A DNA stretch of 64,000 nt from Paenibacillus sp. NEAU-GSW1 (GCF_009737085.1 NZ_WOVL01000026.1:1-64000); one strand, 5' to 3'; numbered from the stretch's first letter, positions 18,858 to 28,683 are shown. Numbers and translations are program-made. Notes: generated by a model from the sequence alone, not told the origin.

Positions 18858-19727
18858 TTACTTGATAAAGCCAAGCAGCATCTCGCGGATGACTTTCGAT
18901 GCAACGATTTGCGTTTGCTCGGTCGGATCGTAAGCAGGCGCAACCTCTACGAGATCGCAGCCGACTACGTTCACGCCGGAACGGGCGATCGCATGAACCG
19001 CGTCGATCAATTCCTTCGACGTAATGCCGCCTGCTTCTGCTGTACCGGTGCCCGGCGCGGCGGAAGGATCAAGCACGTCGATATCGATTGTAAGGTATAC
19101 CGGACGCCCTGCCAGCTCCGGCAACACTTTTTTGAGCGGCTCAAGCACTTCGAACGGGTGGAAGTTAATGTTCTCGCGCGCAAATTGCCACTCTTCGCGG
19201 GAGCCGGAACGAATGCCGAACTGGTACACGTTCTTGCCGCCGATCAGGCCGGCTGCTTTGCGCAGCGGCGTCGAATGGGACAGCGGCTCGCCTTCGTACG
19301 ACTCGCGCAGATCGGCGTGGGCGTCGAAGTGAATGATCGCAAGGTCTGGATATTTCGCGTAAACCTCGCGGAAGATCGGCCACGATACAAGGTGCTCGCC
19401 GCCAAGGCCTACCGGCATTTTGCCGTCAGCCAGCACGCCGCGAACGAATTCGCCGATAATTTCAAGGCTGCGCTCCGCGTTGCCGAAAGGCAAGAGCAGG
19501 TCGCCAGCGTCGAAGTATTCGATGTCTTCAAGGCTGCGATCCAGATAAGGGCTGTATTCCTCAAGACCGATCGACACCTCGCGGATGCGCGGAGGGCCGA
19601 AGCGCGAGCCTGGACGGAAGCTTACCGTAAAGTCCATCGGCATGCCGTAAATAACGGCTTTGGAAGCCGCGTAATCATCCGAGCTAAGGATGAAGACGTT
19701 GCCGGAATATTTTTGATCCAATTTCAT
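18858..19727 (-). CDS. speB: Agmatinase
   Basis: A 289-residue ureohydrolase hydrolysing agmatine to putrescine and urea. Mn-binding motifs are present: GGEH, IHFDAHADLRE and TIDIDVLDPS..PGTGTAEAGG. The start at 19727 has GAGGA upstream. It lies 30 nt after speE in the same direction, as in B. subtilis (speE-speB), forming the arginine-derived polyamine route, although no speA is in the window. Confidence 0.95.
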   Translation of the reverse strand: MKLDQKYSGNVFILSSDDYAASKAVIYGMPMDFTVSFRPGSRFGPPRIREVSIGLEEYSPYLDRSLEDIEYFDAGDLLLPFGNAERSLEIIGEFVRGVLADGKMPVGLGGEHLVSWPIFREVYAKYPDLAIIHFDAHADLRESYEGEPLSHSTPLRKAAGLIGGKNVYQFGIRSGSREEWQFARENINFHPFEVLEPLKKVLPELAGRPVYLTIDIDVLDPSAAPGTGTAEAGGITSKELIDAVHAIARSGVNVVGCDLVEVAPAYDPTEQTQIVASKVIREMLLGFIK

Positions 19728-19757
19728 GAGGCTGTCCTCGCTTTCCAAAGTCGGTTG

Positions 19758-20585
19758 TTATTTAATGAGATCTTCTACGAATTTAGGCAGCACGAATGCC
19801 GCTTTGTGCAAGCGAGGCGTGTAGTACTTCGTGTCCAGTTCCGGAATCGCCGATTCTTCAACCGCAGTCGGATCGTATTTTTTGCTGCCCATTGTGAACG
19901 TCCACAGGCCGCTTGGGTATGTCGGAATGTTCGCGCCGTATACGCGTACGATAGGGAACACTTCTTTCACGTCTTTGTTCACGCTTTGAATCAGATCCGC
20001 TTTGAACCAAGGGTTGTCCGTTTGCGCAACGAAAATGCCGTCTTCCTTCAGCGACTCGTAAATGCCTTGGTAGAAGCCACGCGTAAACAGGTTTGCCGCC
20101 GGGCCTACCGGTTCCGTGGAGTCAACCATGATTACGTCATATTCGTTTTTATGGTCATGAATATGCATAAAGCCGTCATTGACGAGCACTTCAACGCGCG
20201 GGTTGTCCAGCTCGCAAGCAATAGTCGGCAAATATTTTTTGGAGTACTCGATTACTTTGCCGTCGATGTCGACGAGTACCGCTTTTTTCACTTTCGGATG
20301 CTTCATGACTTCACGGATAACGCCGCCGTCGCCGCCGCCGACAACAAGCACGTTCTCAGGATTCGGATGCGTCGACAGGACCGGATGGGCAACCATCTCG
20401 TGGTAGACGAACTCATCCTTAACCGTTGTCATTACCATGCCGTCCAGGACGAGCATCGTTCCGAATTCTTCCGTCTCGATCATATCGAGTTGTTGAAAAT
20501 CCGTTTGTTCAGTTACATACGTTTTTGTAATCTTCGCCGTAATGCCGAAGCTGTCCGTTTGTTTTTCCGTGTACCACATTTCCAT
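19758..20585 (-). CDS. speE: Spermidine synthase (polyamine aminopropyltransferase)
   Basis: A 275-residue aminopropyltransferase moving an aminopropyl group from decarboxylated SAM to putrescine. The [22 protein letters not shown]-site and the [11 protein letters not shown] catalytic region are intact. Start has GAAGGGA 9 nt upstream. First gene of a two-gene unit with speB; the product of agmatinase is its substrate. Divergent from the PBP gene at 20787. Confidence 0.97.
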   Translation of the reverse strand: MEMWYTEKQTDSFGITAKITKTYVTEQTDFQQLDMIETEEFGTMLVLDGMVMTTVKDEFVYHEMVAHPVLSTHPNPENVLVVGGGDGGVIREVMKHPKVKKAVLVDIDGKVIEYSKKYLPTIACELDNPRVEVLVNDGFMHIHDHKNEYDVIMVDSTEPVGPAANLFTRGFYQGIYESLKEDGIFVAQTDNPWFKADLIQSVNKDVKEVFPIVRVYGANIPTYPSGLWTFTMGSKKYDPTAVEESAIPELDTKYYTPRLHKAAFVLPKFVEDLIK

Positions 20586-20786
20586 GTCGATAAATCCCTT
20601 CTTTCTCTTTCGTTCAATGGTTCTCCATGTATTATAGTAGTTCGGGGGGAAAAATCAACCTTTTCCCAGCATCGCTACAAAAAAACAATATTGAAGAAAA
20701 CCGATTAATTTGCGCGCGCTGAATATCGGCCCCTTCCTTTTTCCATACTAAGGAAAAGCGATTGTCATTCGAAGGGAGTCCGCTCC

Positions 20787-22904
20787 ATGAAGAAGCAGCA
20801 GCCCCGGCCGGGCAAACCGCGCCGCAAATACACTTTCCCTATTATAACCGAACGATTCCTTCCCCATGTTTTTAAGCTGCGAAAAAAATTGCGTTGGGCA
20901 GCAGCCGCGCTTGTTCTATTCGGCGTTATCGTCGGCGGAACGCTGCTCTATTTGCGCATGCAGGCGCTCCCCGCTGCGTCCATTAGCCAAACCTCGCAAA
21001 TGCTCGATTTGCAGGGGCAAATTATCGATACGTTTCATTCCGGCGAGAACCGCAGGTCGGTTCCGCTTGCCGAGGTATCGAAATATGTCGTAGACGCCAC
21101 GCTTGCGATCGAGGATCGCCGCTTTTACGAACATAATGGCTTCGATATCAAAGGGCTGGCTCGGGCGGTTGTCGTTAACGTAGAGACGCTGTCGGCCAAA
21201 CAAGGCGCAAGCACGCTCACGCAGCAGCTCGCCCGCAATCTGTATCTCACGCACGAAAAGACGTGGCAGCGTAAAATGAAAGAGGCGATGTATACCGTCC
21301 AGCTGGAGATGCATTATTCCAAGGACGAGATTCTCGGCCTCTATTTGAACCAGATTTATTACGGCCACGGCGCATACGGAATCGAGGCGGCGGCTCAGCT
21401 GTATTTTAATAAGAAAGCATCCGAATTAACGCTCGCCGAAAGCGCCATGCTCGCCGGCATTCCGAAGGGGCCGAAATATTATTCGCCGTTTATGGATATG
21501 AAGAACGCGAAAGACCGCCAGCATGTCATCCTTCGCGCAATGGCGAAGGCCGGCGATATTACCGAAGCGGAGGCGGATGCCGCCTATCAGGAGATGCTTA
21601 CGTTTCAGCCGCTTGGCTCGGGCGAGCAGGCCGGATTTGCGCCCTATTTCCGCGACTACATCCGCTATATTGCCGTCGATAAGCTGGGCATTAACGAACA
21701 GCTGTTGAACGAGGGCGGCATTACGATCTATACCACGCTTGATCCGGTTGCCCAACAAGCAGCGGAGGATGCCGTGAAGCAAGGGCTTGCCGGAAGCGAG
21801 GAGCAGCAGGCCGCGCTTATTTCGATCGACCCTCGCAACGGTTATATTAAAGCGATGGTCGGCGGCCGGGACTATAAGAAGAATCAGTTCAACCGAACGC
21901 TGGTCGAGACTCGCCAGCCCGGCTCTTCCTTTAAACCGATCCTTTATTTGACGGCGTTGCAGAGCGGCTTTATGACACCCGTCTCAAGATTCAAGAGCGA
22001 GCCGACCTCCTTCACGTACGACGAAGGGCGCAAAGTATATGAGCCGCGCAACTATAATGAAAAATATTTCAACGACTTTATCGATATGCGGACGGCAATC
22101 GCCAGCTCCGACAATATTTATGCGGTCAATTCGATTATGACGGTTGGGGCAGATCGCGTCATCGAGACCGCCCGCAAGCTAGGCATCACGAGCCCGATGA
22201 ACCCGGTGCCGTCGCTGGCGCTCGGCACATTCCCGGTGAGCCCGATGCAAATGGCATCGGCCTTCTCGGCGATTGCGAACGGCGGGGTGCGCGTTGAGCC
22301 GATCGCTATTCTCCGAATTACCGATCGGAGCGGCAAAGTATTATATGAAGCGGAACGCAAGGAAGAGCAAGTTGTCGATCCTGCTTATGCCTACGTCATG
22401 ACGAGCCTCATGGAGAGCGTATTCGAGGGCGGCGGCACAGCCAATCGCGTCTCTTCCCTCATTAAAAGGCCCGTTGCCGGCAAGACCGGCACGACATCGA
22501 CGGACGCGTGGCTCGTCGGCTATACGCCTGAACTGGCTACTGCCGTATGGGTCGGCTACGACAAGGACCGCAAGCTGACCGTAGCGGAAGCGCATCGGGC
22601 TGCGCCGATTTTTGCCCGCTATACGGAGCAGGCGTTGGCGGCTGTACCGCCGAAAATTTTCCCGATCCCGGCGGGCGTCGTGAACGTCTATATTGATCCG
22701 GCGAGCGGCAAGCTCGCAGCCGCGAACTGCCCGAGCAAACGGCTCGAATCGTTTGTGAGCGGCACCGAGCCTGTCGAGGTGTGCGGCGATCCGGCTGCAG
22801 CCGGCGAAGGCGCTGCTGGAGCAGACGGGGCTGACGGCGCCTCAGGCGAGGAAGCAGGCAAACACAGCTGGTGGAACGATTTGAAACGCTGGTGGAAGGA
22901 TTAA
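20787..22904 (+). CDS. Class A penicillin-binding protein (PBP1A type)
   Basis: A 705-residue bifunctional peptidoglycan synthase. A basic cytoplasmic N-terminus and one membrane helix (about 38-58) precede the GT51 glycosyltransferase (EDRRFYEHNGFD, GASTLTQQLARNLYL) and the transpeptidase with PGSSFKP (Ser nucleophile), SDN and KTGTT. The end is Ala/Gly-rich. Its place beside speE-speB matches B. subtilis pbpG (ywhE), a sporulation PBP, but orthology is inferred from context. Confidence 0.95.
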   Translation: MKKQQPRPGKPRRKYTFPIITERFLPHVFKLRKKLRWAAAALVLFGVIVGGTLLYLRMQALPAASISQTSQMLDLQGQIIDTFHSGENRRSVPLAEVSKYVVDATLAIEDRRFYEHNGFDIKGLARAVVVNVETLSAKQGASTLTQQLARNLYLTHEKTWQRKMKEAMYTVQLEMHYSKDEILGLYLNQIYYGHGAYGIEAAAQLYFNKKASELTLAESAMLAGIPKGPKYYSPFMDMKNAKDRQHVILRAMAKAGDITEAEADAAYQEMLTFQPLGSGEQAGFAPYFRDYIRYIAVDKLGINEQLLNEGGITIYTTLDPVAQQAAEDAVKQGLAGSEEQQAALISIDPRNGYIKAMVGGRDYKKNQFNRTLVETRQPGSSFKPILYLTALQSGFMTPVSRFKSEPTSFTYDEGRKVYEPRNYNEKYFNDFIDMRTAIASSDNIYAVNSIMTVGADRVIETARKLGITSPMNPVPSLALGTFPVSPMQMASAFSAIANGGVRVEPIAILRITDRSGKVLYEAERKEEQVVDPAYAYVMTSLMESVFEGGGTANRVSSLIKRPVAGKTGTTSTDAWLVGYTPELATAVWVGYDKDRKLTVAEAHRAAPIFARYTEQALAAVPPKIFPIPAGVVNVYIDPASGKLAAANCPSKRLESFVSGTEPVEVCGDPAAAGEGAAGADGADGASGEEAGKHSWWNDLKRWWKD

Positions 22905-22950
22905 CAGAGGCGCGTTGAAGGACGAGGCAGCATCCTTCCTTCAACTGCTC

Positions 22951-23160
22951 GCGATCTGTAAGGCCATTTTTCTACTTACAGTTATTCCTATCGCTACACG
23001 CGACCGATGTAAGAACGAAATTGGCCTTACACTCGCCTTGGGAGCACTATGTGTGCCCTAATCGCTATCTGTAAGGCCACTTTTTTACTTACAGCTGCCC
23101 CTGCCGCATCATCCGATGCATGTAAGAACGAAAATGGCCTTACATTCGCATGGGAGCACT
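22951..23160. repeat. Two 113-nt direct repeats, each with inverted TGTAAGGCCA elements
   Basis: Two imperfect direct copies start at about 22951 and 23064 (period 113). Each carries TGTAAGGCCA-type and reverse-complement TGGCCTTACA-type blocks, giving four related 25-nt elements in alternating orientation. They follow the PBP gene and could form large hairpins. This is all I see in the 22905-23241 gap. Confidence 0.75.
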
Positions 23161-23241
23161 CTTTTGCCACCGACCCGTTCGCCGACACCGACTTCCCTTC
23201 GCCCAAATATGGCGGAACATTGATCAAAATATGAATTTTTT

Positions 23242-23271
23242 TTGAACAAAACCCGTAAGCTATGGTATAGT
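23242..23271 (+). promoter_or_regulatory. Sigma-A promoter of small membrane protein gene
   Basis: TTGAAC (23242-23247) and TATAGT (23266-23271) with 18-nt spacing, 50 nt before the start. Confidence 0.7.
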
Positions 23272-23320
23272 GTAATTAAGTAAGCACTTACAACTTACAA
23301 TTAATTCGGGAGTGTTCATA

Positions 23321-23623
23321 ATGACTACTAAAACAGCAACAGTAAGCAGCATCCAGCCTTCTTCTCTTGCAGCCGTTAAGCGCCTTGTCAATTTAATGAC
23401 TGGCTTCGCATGGACCGCATTGACGATCGGCGTTCTGTTGTGTCTCATAAAGCTCGGTCACTTTAGCGAAGAGAACGTACTGCTCATGCTCGGCATCGGA
23501 TGCATGGTCGGCAGCGTGTTCATTTTTGTAATCGGCACAGCGATTGGACTCGTTCATGCGAGAATGAGCCATCAATTGGCGCAGCAGCATGAACAATCCG
23601 AGGATATGCACAACAGGCTGTAA
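23321..23623 (+). CDS. Small two-helix membrane protein, function unknown
   Basis: A 100-residue protein with two hydrophobic helices (about 28-48 and 57-80) and a His/Gln-rich cytoplasmic tail. The start at 23321 has GGGAG 8 nt upstream. It has its own promoter and terminator, so it is a single-gene unit upstream of the quinol oxidase operon. I do not recognise the family. Confidence 0.7.
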   Translation: MTTKTATVSSIQPSSLAAVKRLVNLMTGFAWTALTIGVLLCLIKLGHFSEENVLLMLGIGCMVGSVFIFVIGTAIGLVHARMSHQLAQQHEQSEDMHNRL

Positions 23624-23655
23624 TCGACAAGCGATACAGCATCCATAAAGGCTTG

Positions 23656-23695
23656 AAACCGTCCTTCCGCCGACCGGCGGACAGGGCGGTTTTTC
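23656..23695 (+). terminator. Intrinsic terminator
   Basis: AAACCGTCC...GGGCGGTTT stem with an inner CGCCGACCGGCG, followed by TTTTTCCTTTTTT. Confidence 0.85.
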
Positions 23696-23852
23696 CTTTT
23701 TTACAAAGCTATGAACGCACCGTGTCTAAGTCGTGAATTTTCTATTACAGAAAAAAGACGAATTGTCGACGAAATTGTTAAGCCCGCAGTTATTCTCTCG
23801 GTTTTTTGGTAAGGTTATAGCCAAGAAGTAATCCATGAGGAGTTGAACCGAC

Positions 23853-24872
23853 GTGAGAAGGTATATCCGTCTACTGCTGCCGATGCTCATGCTGCTGATG
23901 ATCGTCCTGCTTACAGGATGCAGCGAGCAATACATCGTGTTGGATCCGAAAGGACCGATCGGCGAATCGCAAAAGGATCTTATCTACATTACTGTTATCC
24001 TTTGCGCCATTGTTCTTGTCCCTGTCTTAATTTTGACTGCCATTATCATATGGCGTTATCGCGACAAAGAAGGAAACAAAGCTTCCTATAAGCCTGAATG
24101 GGAGCACAATACGAAGCTTGAAATCATTTGGTGGGGCATCCCGATCATTATTATCGCGATTCTCGGCGTCATAACCGTTAAATATACGCATGATCTCGAA
24201 CCGTCCAAACCGCTCGTCTCCGATAAGGAGCCGCTTGTCATCGAAGCGACCTCGCTCGATTGGAAATGGCTGTTCACCTATCCGGAAGAAGGCATTTCAA
24301 CGGTCAACTACATTCAAATTCCGGAGGATCGCCCGATCCGCTTTAAAGTAACGGCGGACCAAGCGATGAACTCCTTTTGGATTCCGCAGCTCGGCGGCCA
24401 AATTTACGCGATGTCCGGCATGGCGATGACGCTTAACCTGCAAGCCGATGAGCCGGGCGTATACTTCGGGACCGGCGCAAACTTTACAGGCGAGCTTTTT
24501 GCCAAGATGACGTTTGATGTGAATGCAACTTCGCAGGAAGAATTTAACGCTTGGGTAGCCGATGTCAAAGGCAAATACCCGGCGCTGACAGATGCAGGCT
24601 TTGAGAAGCTGACCGAGCCAGGCGCTTCGAACCAGCAGTTCTTCTCCTCCTTCCCTGAAGGATTGTTCGACCGTGTCGTTATGCAATACATTAATAAAGA
24701 TGCGGGCAGCACCGGCGGCCACCATCACGGCGGCGCTGAGGCTGAAGCAGAGAAAGATTCTGACGCATCCGCAACTGAATCGGAAAGCCATGAAGGCCAT
24801 AACATGGACGACATGGAAGGCATGGATCACGGCGATGTCGAAACGGCGTCGACCGGCCATGCGCATCATTAA
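23853..24872 (+). CDS. qoxA: Quinol oxidase subunit II
   Basis: A 339-residue lipoprotein (signal peptide, lipobox LLTGC, Cys23) with two membrane helices (about 45-68, 90-108) and a cupredoxin domain. At the CuA position the sequence reads GTGANFTGELFAKM without the two cysteines, so it accepts quinol, not cytochrome c. The last 50 residues are rich in His, Met, Glu and Asp, unusual for the family. Starts with GTG, GAGGAG 10 nt upstream. First of qoxABCD. Confidence 0.93.
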   Translation: MRRYIRLLLPMLMLLMIVLLTGCSEQYIVLDPKGPIGESQKDLIYITVILCAIVLVPVLILTAIIIWRYRDKEGNKASYKPEWEHNTKLEIIWWGIPIIIIAILGVITVKYTHDLEPSKPLVSDKEPLVIEATSLDWKWLFTYPEEGISTVNYIQIPEDRPIRFKVTADQAMNSFWIPQLGGQIYAMSGMAMTLNLQADEPGVYFGTGANFTGELFAKMTFDVNATSQEEFNAWVADVKGKYPALTDAGFEKLTEPGASNQQFFSSFPEGLFDRVVMQYINKDAGSTGGHHHGGAEAEAEKDSDASATESESHEGHNMDDMEGMDHGDVETASTGHAHH

Positions 24873-24894
24873 TTAGGAAGAAAGGAGATGCGAC

Positions 24895-26871
24895 ATGTTT
24901 CAAAATTTTATCGATTTCATGCTAAATGACTTTTTCGTCACGGGCGATCCGCTCATTCTTGGCGCGCAAGTTTCCATCGCGCTTACCATGGTTGCCGTCG
25001 TCCTGGTGCTCACTTACTTCCGCAAATGGCGCTGGCTGTGGACGGAATGGCTGACAACTGTCGATCATAAAAAAATCGGCATCATGTACATCATTGCATC
25101 GATCCTGATGCTATTCCGCGGCGGCGTTGACGCGCTTCTTATTCGGACACAGCTCGCATTGCCTAATCTAGAGTTTCTGCACGCGGACCACTATAATGCG
25201 ATATTTACGACGCACGGCGTTATCATGATTCTCTTTATGGCGATGCCGCTCATGTTCGGTTTGTTCAATATCGTCGTACCGCTGCAAATCGGCGCGCGCG
25301 ACGTTGCATTCCCGTTCCTGAACTCGCTCAGCTTCTGGCTGTTCTTCTTCGGCGCTATGCTGTTCAACGTATCGTTTGTTATCGGCGGTTCGCCTGACGC
25401 AGGCTGGCTCGCTTATCCGCCGCTCTCCGAGCTTTCGGGCAGTCCGGGCGTCGGCCAAGACTTCTACATTTGGGGTATTCAGATTTCCGGTATCGGCTCG
25501 CTCGCATCCGGTATCAACTTTATCGTTACGATCTTGAAAATGCGCGCGCCAGGCATGAAGCTCATGCAAATGCCGATGTTCACTTGGTCGGTTCTGGCGT
25601 CGTCGGTTACGATCATCTTTGCTTTCCCGATCCTGACCGTAACGCTCTTCCTTCTGTTTATCGACCGCTATCTCGGCGCGCATTTCTTTACGCTCGACGG
25701 CGGCGGCAACCCGATGATGTATATCAACCTGATTTGGATGTGGGGACACCCCGAGGTATATATCGTTATCCTGCCGGCATTCGGTATTTTCTCCGAGATC
25801 GTATCGACATTCGCGAAAAAACGGCTTTTCGGTTATAAATCGATGGTATTCGCGCTTATGTCGATCAGCTTGTTCTCGTTCTTTACTTGGGCCCATCACT
25901 TCTTCACCATGGGCTCCGGCGCTAACGTCAACGCCTTCTTCGCGATCACGACGATGATTATCGCCATCCCGACCGGGGTAAAAGTGTTCAACTGGCTGTT
26001 TACCCTGTTCCGCGGACGGATTACGTTCTCGCAGCCAATGCTATGGACGATTGCGTTCATCCCATGCTTTATCGTCGGCGGGATGACGGGCGTTATGCTT
26101 TCCGTTGCGCCAGCCGACTTCCAGTTCCATAACAGCTACTTCCTGATCGCCCACTTCCACCAAGTGCTGATCGGCGGCGTTGTGTTCGGCTACTTCGCAG
26201 GCCTCTACTACTGGTGGCCAAAAATGTTCGGCTTCAAGCTGCATGACGGCATCGGAAAATGGGTATTCTGGCTTTGGAACATCGGTTTCTACGTCTGCTT
26301 CATGCCGCAATACGCGCTTGGCTTGATGGGCATGACGCGCCGGTTCAACGAATACAACTTCGACATGGGCTGGCAGCCGCTTAACGTCGTATCGACAATC
26401 GGCGGTTTCATTATGGGTCTGGCGTTCCTGTTCCAAGTATGGCAAATCGCGCACAGCATCAAGTTCTATAAGAAAGAAACAACCGGAGACAACTGGGACG
26501 GCCGCACGCTTGAATGGTCGATTCCATCGCCTGCTCCGATCTATAACTTTGCACGCCTTCCGGAGGTTTCGAGCCAAGACGAATGGTGGGAAGAAAAACA
26601 ACGAATCGCTAAAGGCGGTAAGTCAAAACCGCTTGCGCCGCTTGAACCGATTCATATGCCGAAAAACTCGGCCATTCCTTTCGTCATGTCGGTCTTCTTC
26701 TTTATCGCAGGTTTCGGCTTCGTATGGGGCTGGACTTGGATGATCGTGCCGGGACTGATCGGCGTCGGCGCTTGCATGCTGGCTCGTTCGTTCAGCTACG
26801 ATACCGACTACTACATTCCGGTCGATGAAATCGAGCGGACGGAAGCAGCCGCGTTGAAGGGGGCTAAATAA
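24895..26871 (+). CDS. qoxB: Quinol oxidase subunit I
   Basis: A 658-residue heme-copper oxidase subunit with about 14-15 helices. Low-spin heme His in FTTHGVIM, CuB/cross-link His-Tyr in WGHPEVYIV, the WAHHFF pair and the AHFHQVL heme ligands are all present. RGGVD and DHYNA correspond to the quinol-site Arg, Asp and His of CyoB (R71, D75, H98), while the position of Q101 is Ala. It pumps protons while reducing O2 to water. Located 22 nt after qoxA. Confidence 0.97.
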   Translation: MFQNFIDFMLNDFFVTGDPLILGAQVSIALTMVAVVLVLTYFRKWRWLWTEWLTTVDHKKIGIMYIIASILMLFRGGVDALLIRTQLALPNLEFLHADHYNAIFTTHGVIMILFMAMPLMFGLFNIVVPLQIGARDVAFPFLNSLSFWLFFFGAMLFNVSFVIGGSPDAGWLAYPPLSELSGSPGVGQDFYIWGIQISGIGSLASGINFIVTILKMRAPGMKLMQMPMFTWSVLASSVTIIFAFPILTVTLFLLFIDRYLGAHFFTLDGGGNPMMYINLIWMWGHPEVYIVILPAFGIFSEIVSTFAKKRLFGYKSMVFALMSISLFSFFTWAHHFFTMGSGANVNAFFAITTMIIAIPTGVKVFNWLFTLFRGRITFSQPMLWTIAFIPCFIVGGMTGVMLSVAPADFQFHNSYFLIAHFHQVLIGGVVFGYFAGLYYWWPKMFGFKLHDGIGKWVFWLWNIGFYVCFMPQYALGLMGMTRRFNEYNFDMGWQPLNVVSTIGGFIMGLAFLFQVWQIAHSIKFYKKETTGDNWDGRTLEWSIPSPAPIYNFARLPEVSSQDEWWEEKQRIAKGGKSKPLAPLEPIHMPKNSAIPFVMSVFFFIAGFGFVWGWTWMIVPGLIGVGACMLARSFSYDTDYYIPVDEIERTEAAALKGAK

Positions 26872-26872
26872 C

Positions 26873-27490
26873 ATGGCACATGCAGCAGCAAAACACGATC
26901 ATGCCCACGGCCATGACGGGCATGATCATCACGATCACGAAGAAATAAAAGTTTTTGGCTTCTGGCTGTTTCTTATAACGGACGTTATCCTGTTCGGCAC
27001 GTTGTTTGCAACCTTTGCTGTGCTTCGTTTAAGCTTTGACGGCGGACCGACACCGGATGAACTGTTCCGTATGCCGGGCGTCATCGCTGAGACGTTCATC
27101 CTGTTGACGTCGAGCTTCACCAGCGGCATCGCCGTTCTCCAAATGCATCGCGGCAACAACAAAGGGCTTATCGGCTGGCTCGCCGTTACGGCGATTCTCG
27201 GCGCATCGTTTATTTTCCTTGAAGTCAGCGAGTTTCTTGAGCTCGTCCATGAAGGCGCGACGATCGGAACGAGCGCATACTGGTCCTCGTTCTTTACACT
27301 CGTCGGCACGCACGGACTTCACGTTTCGATCGGCTTGATCTGGATGGTCGGCTTGATGATTCAGCTTGCCAAACGCGGAATTACGCCGGTAACGAAACGC
27401 AAAGTGAGCATTGTCAGCTTGTACTGGCATTTTCTCGACGTCGTTTGGATCTTCGTCCTTACAGTCGTCTATCTGATGGGGGTGATGTAG
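26873..27490 (+). CDS. qoxC: Quinol oxidase subunit III
   Basis: A 205-residue five-helix subunit III (FGFWLFLITDVILFGTLFATF; THGLHVSIGLIWM; HFLDVVWIFVLTVVYLMG). The N-terminal 23 residues hold nine His and several Asp, an unusual metal-binding-like tail. The start is 1 nt past the qoxB stop, so the genes are co-translated. Confidence 0.95.
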   Translation: MAHAAAKHDHAHGHDGHDHHDHEEIKVFGFWLFLITDVILFGTLFATFAVLRLSFDGGPTPDELFRMPGVIAETFILLTSSFTSGIAVLQMHRGNNKGLIGWLAVTAILGASFIFLEVSEFLELVHEGATIGTSAYWSSFFTLVGTHGLHVSIGLIWMVGLMIQLAKRGITPVTKRKVSIVSLYWHFLDVVWIFVLTVVYLMGVM

Positions 27491-27491
27491 G

Positions 27492-27821
27492 ATGGCAGGT
27501 CCTAACGCGCACAACTCGCATGATTCGCACGAGTCGCATGGTTCGATGAAGTCCTACGTCATCGGCTTCCTGCTCTCGATTGTTCTTACGATACTGCCGC
27601 TCGTCGTCGTTATGAACGACATGATGAGCCGTACAGCAACCGTTGTCTTCATCCTGATCATGGCGGCGCTGCAGTTCATCGTTCAGCTGTTCTTCTTCAT
27701 GCATATCCGTGAGGATAAGAAACCGCATTACAACGTTATATCGCTTATCTTCGGTCTAGTCATACTCGTGACAATCGTCGGCGGCTCGATTTGGATTATG
27801 GCGTACAACGTTATCGGCTAA
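27492..27821 (+). CDS. qoxD: Quinol oxidase subunit IV
   Basis: A 109-residue three-helix subunit of the CyoD/QoxD type (SYVIGFLLSIVLTILPLVVV; TATVVFILIMAALQFIVQLFFFMHI). The first 18 residues are again His/Ser/Asn-rich. Begins 1 nt after qoxC and closes the operon. Confidence 0.93.
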   Translation: MAGPNAHNSHDSHESHGSMKSYVIGFLLSIVLTILPLVVVMNDMMSRTATVVFILIMAALQFIVQLFFFMHIREDKKPHYNVISLIFGLVILVTIVGGSIWIMAYNVIG

Positions 27822-27828
27822 CAGAATG

Positions 27829-27868
27829 AAACGGATGTGCTGCTCCTAGCGGGCAGACATCCGTTTTT
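27829..27868 (+). terminator. Terminator of qoxABCD
   Basis: AAACGGATGT (27829-27838) pairs with ACATCCGTTT, inner CTGC/GCAG, tail TTTTT; 8 nt after the qoxD stop. Confidence 0.88.
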
Positions 27869-27886
27869 GCGTTTTGCCCGGATGAT

Positions 27887-27916
27887 TTACTTCCTGCCGC
27901 TTCCATATGTTATGAT
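27887..27916 (+). promoter_or_regulatory. Sigma-A-like promoter of cyclophilin gene
   Basis: TTACTT (27887-27892) and TATGAT (27911-27916), 18-nt spacer, 40 nt before the start. Confidence 0.5.
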
Positions 27917-27956
27917 AACGAGTGGACAACCTATTGAATCGGGAGGAAATTAACTT

Positions 27957-28664
27957 ATGAAACGGAATCGTACTCATTTGAAAATGGTACTGCTGCTCGT
28001 TGCCGCGCTCATGCTTGTCATTACAGCGGGCTGCGGCGGCGGAAGCAAGAAAACAGAAGGCGCAGGCGGCGCCGCGACTGCTCAGCCAACTAAGGCGCCT
28101 TCTCCATCGCCATCGCCGACAGATGCGCCTGTCATTGAGGGCGACGGCCCTGTCGTTACGATCGAAATGGACAACGGCGAAAAAATACGTATCGAGCTAT
28201 TCCCAGAAACGGCTCCTAATACGGTAAACAACTTCATCTCGCTGGTGAAGAAGGGCTTCTATGACGGCCTTATTTTCCACCGCGTTATCCCTGACTTCAT
28301 GATTCAAGGCGGCGACCCTGATGGCATCGGTACCGGCGGCCCCGGCTACGGCATTAAAGGCGAGTTTTCGAGCAACGGCTTCGAGAACAAACTGAAGCAT
28401 ACACGCGGCGTCATCTCGATGGCCCGTTCGCAAATGATGGATTCAGCAGGCTCGCAATTTTTCATTATGACGGCCGACAACTCGGGACTGGACGGACAGT
28501 ATGCCGCATTTGGCCGCGTACTTGAGGGACTGGAAACGGTCGACAAAATCGTCAATCAAAAACGAGACGCCAGCGACCGTCCGCTTGAGCCGATGAAGAT
28601 GGCTAAAGTAACGGTCGATACGAAAGGCGTTACGTATCCGGAACCGGAAACAATCGCGGAATAA
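27957..28664 (+). CDS. Cyclophilin-type peptidyl-prolyl isomerase, lipoprotein
   Basis: A 235-residue lipoprotein: signal peptide with lipobox ITAGC (Cys26), a Pro/Ser/Thr linker (about 45-62), then a cyclophilin domain with FHRVIPDFMIQGGDPDGIGTGGPGYGI, SAGSQFFIMT and the AFGRVLEGLE end. It should assist folding of exported proteins outside the membrane. The catalytic Arg (FHR) and Phe (QFFI) are intact. GGGAGG lies 9 nt upstream. Single-gene unit. Confidence 0.95.
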   Translation: MKRNRTHLKMVLLLVAALMLVITAGCGGGSKKTEGAGGAATAQPTKAPSPSPSPTDAPVIEGDGPVVTIEMDNGEKIRIELFPETAPNTVNNFISLVKKGFYDGLIFHRVIPDFMIQGGDPDGIGTGGPGYGIKGEFSSNGFENKLKHTRGVISMARSQMMDSAGSQFFIMTADNSGLDGQYAAFGRVLEGLETVDKIVNQKRDASDRPLEPMKMAKVTVDTKGVTYPEPETIAE

Positions 28665-28683
28665 GCGCACACGCGCGGCGAAC

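Noticed and set aside
18909-20708. 599-codon open frame opposite speB-speE
   Set aside because: Spans two real genes on the other strand, no domain and no plausible start.
25168-25899. 243-codon charged frame opposite qoxB
   Set aside because: Asp/Arg/Glu-rich shadow produced by the membrane-protein codons on the other strand.
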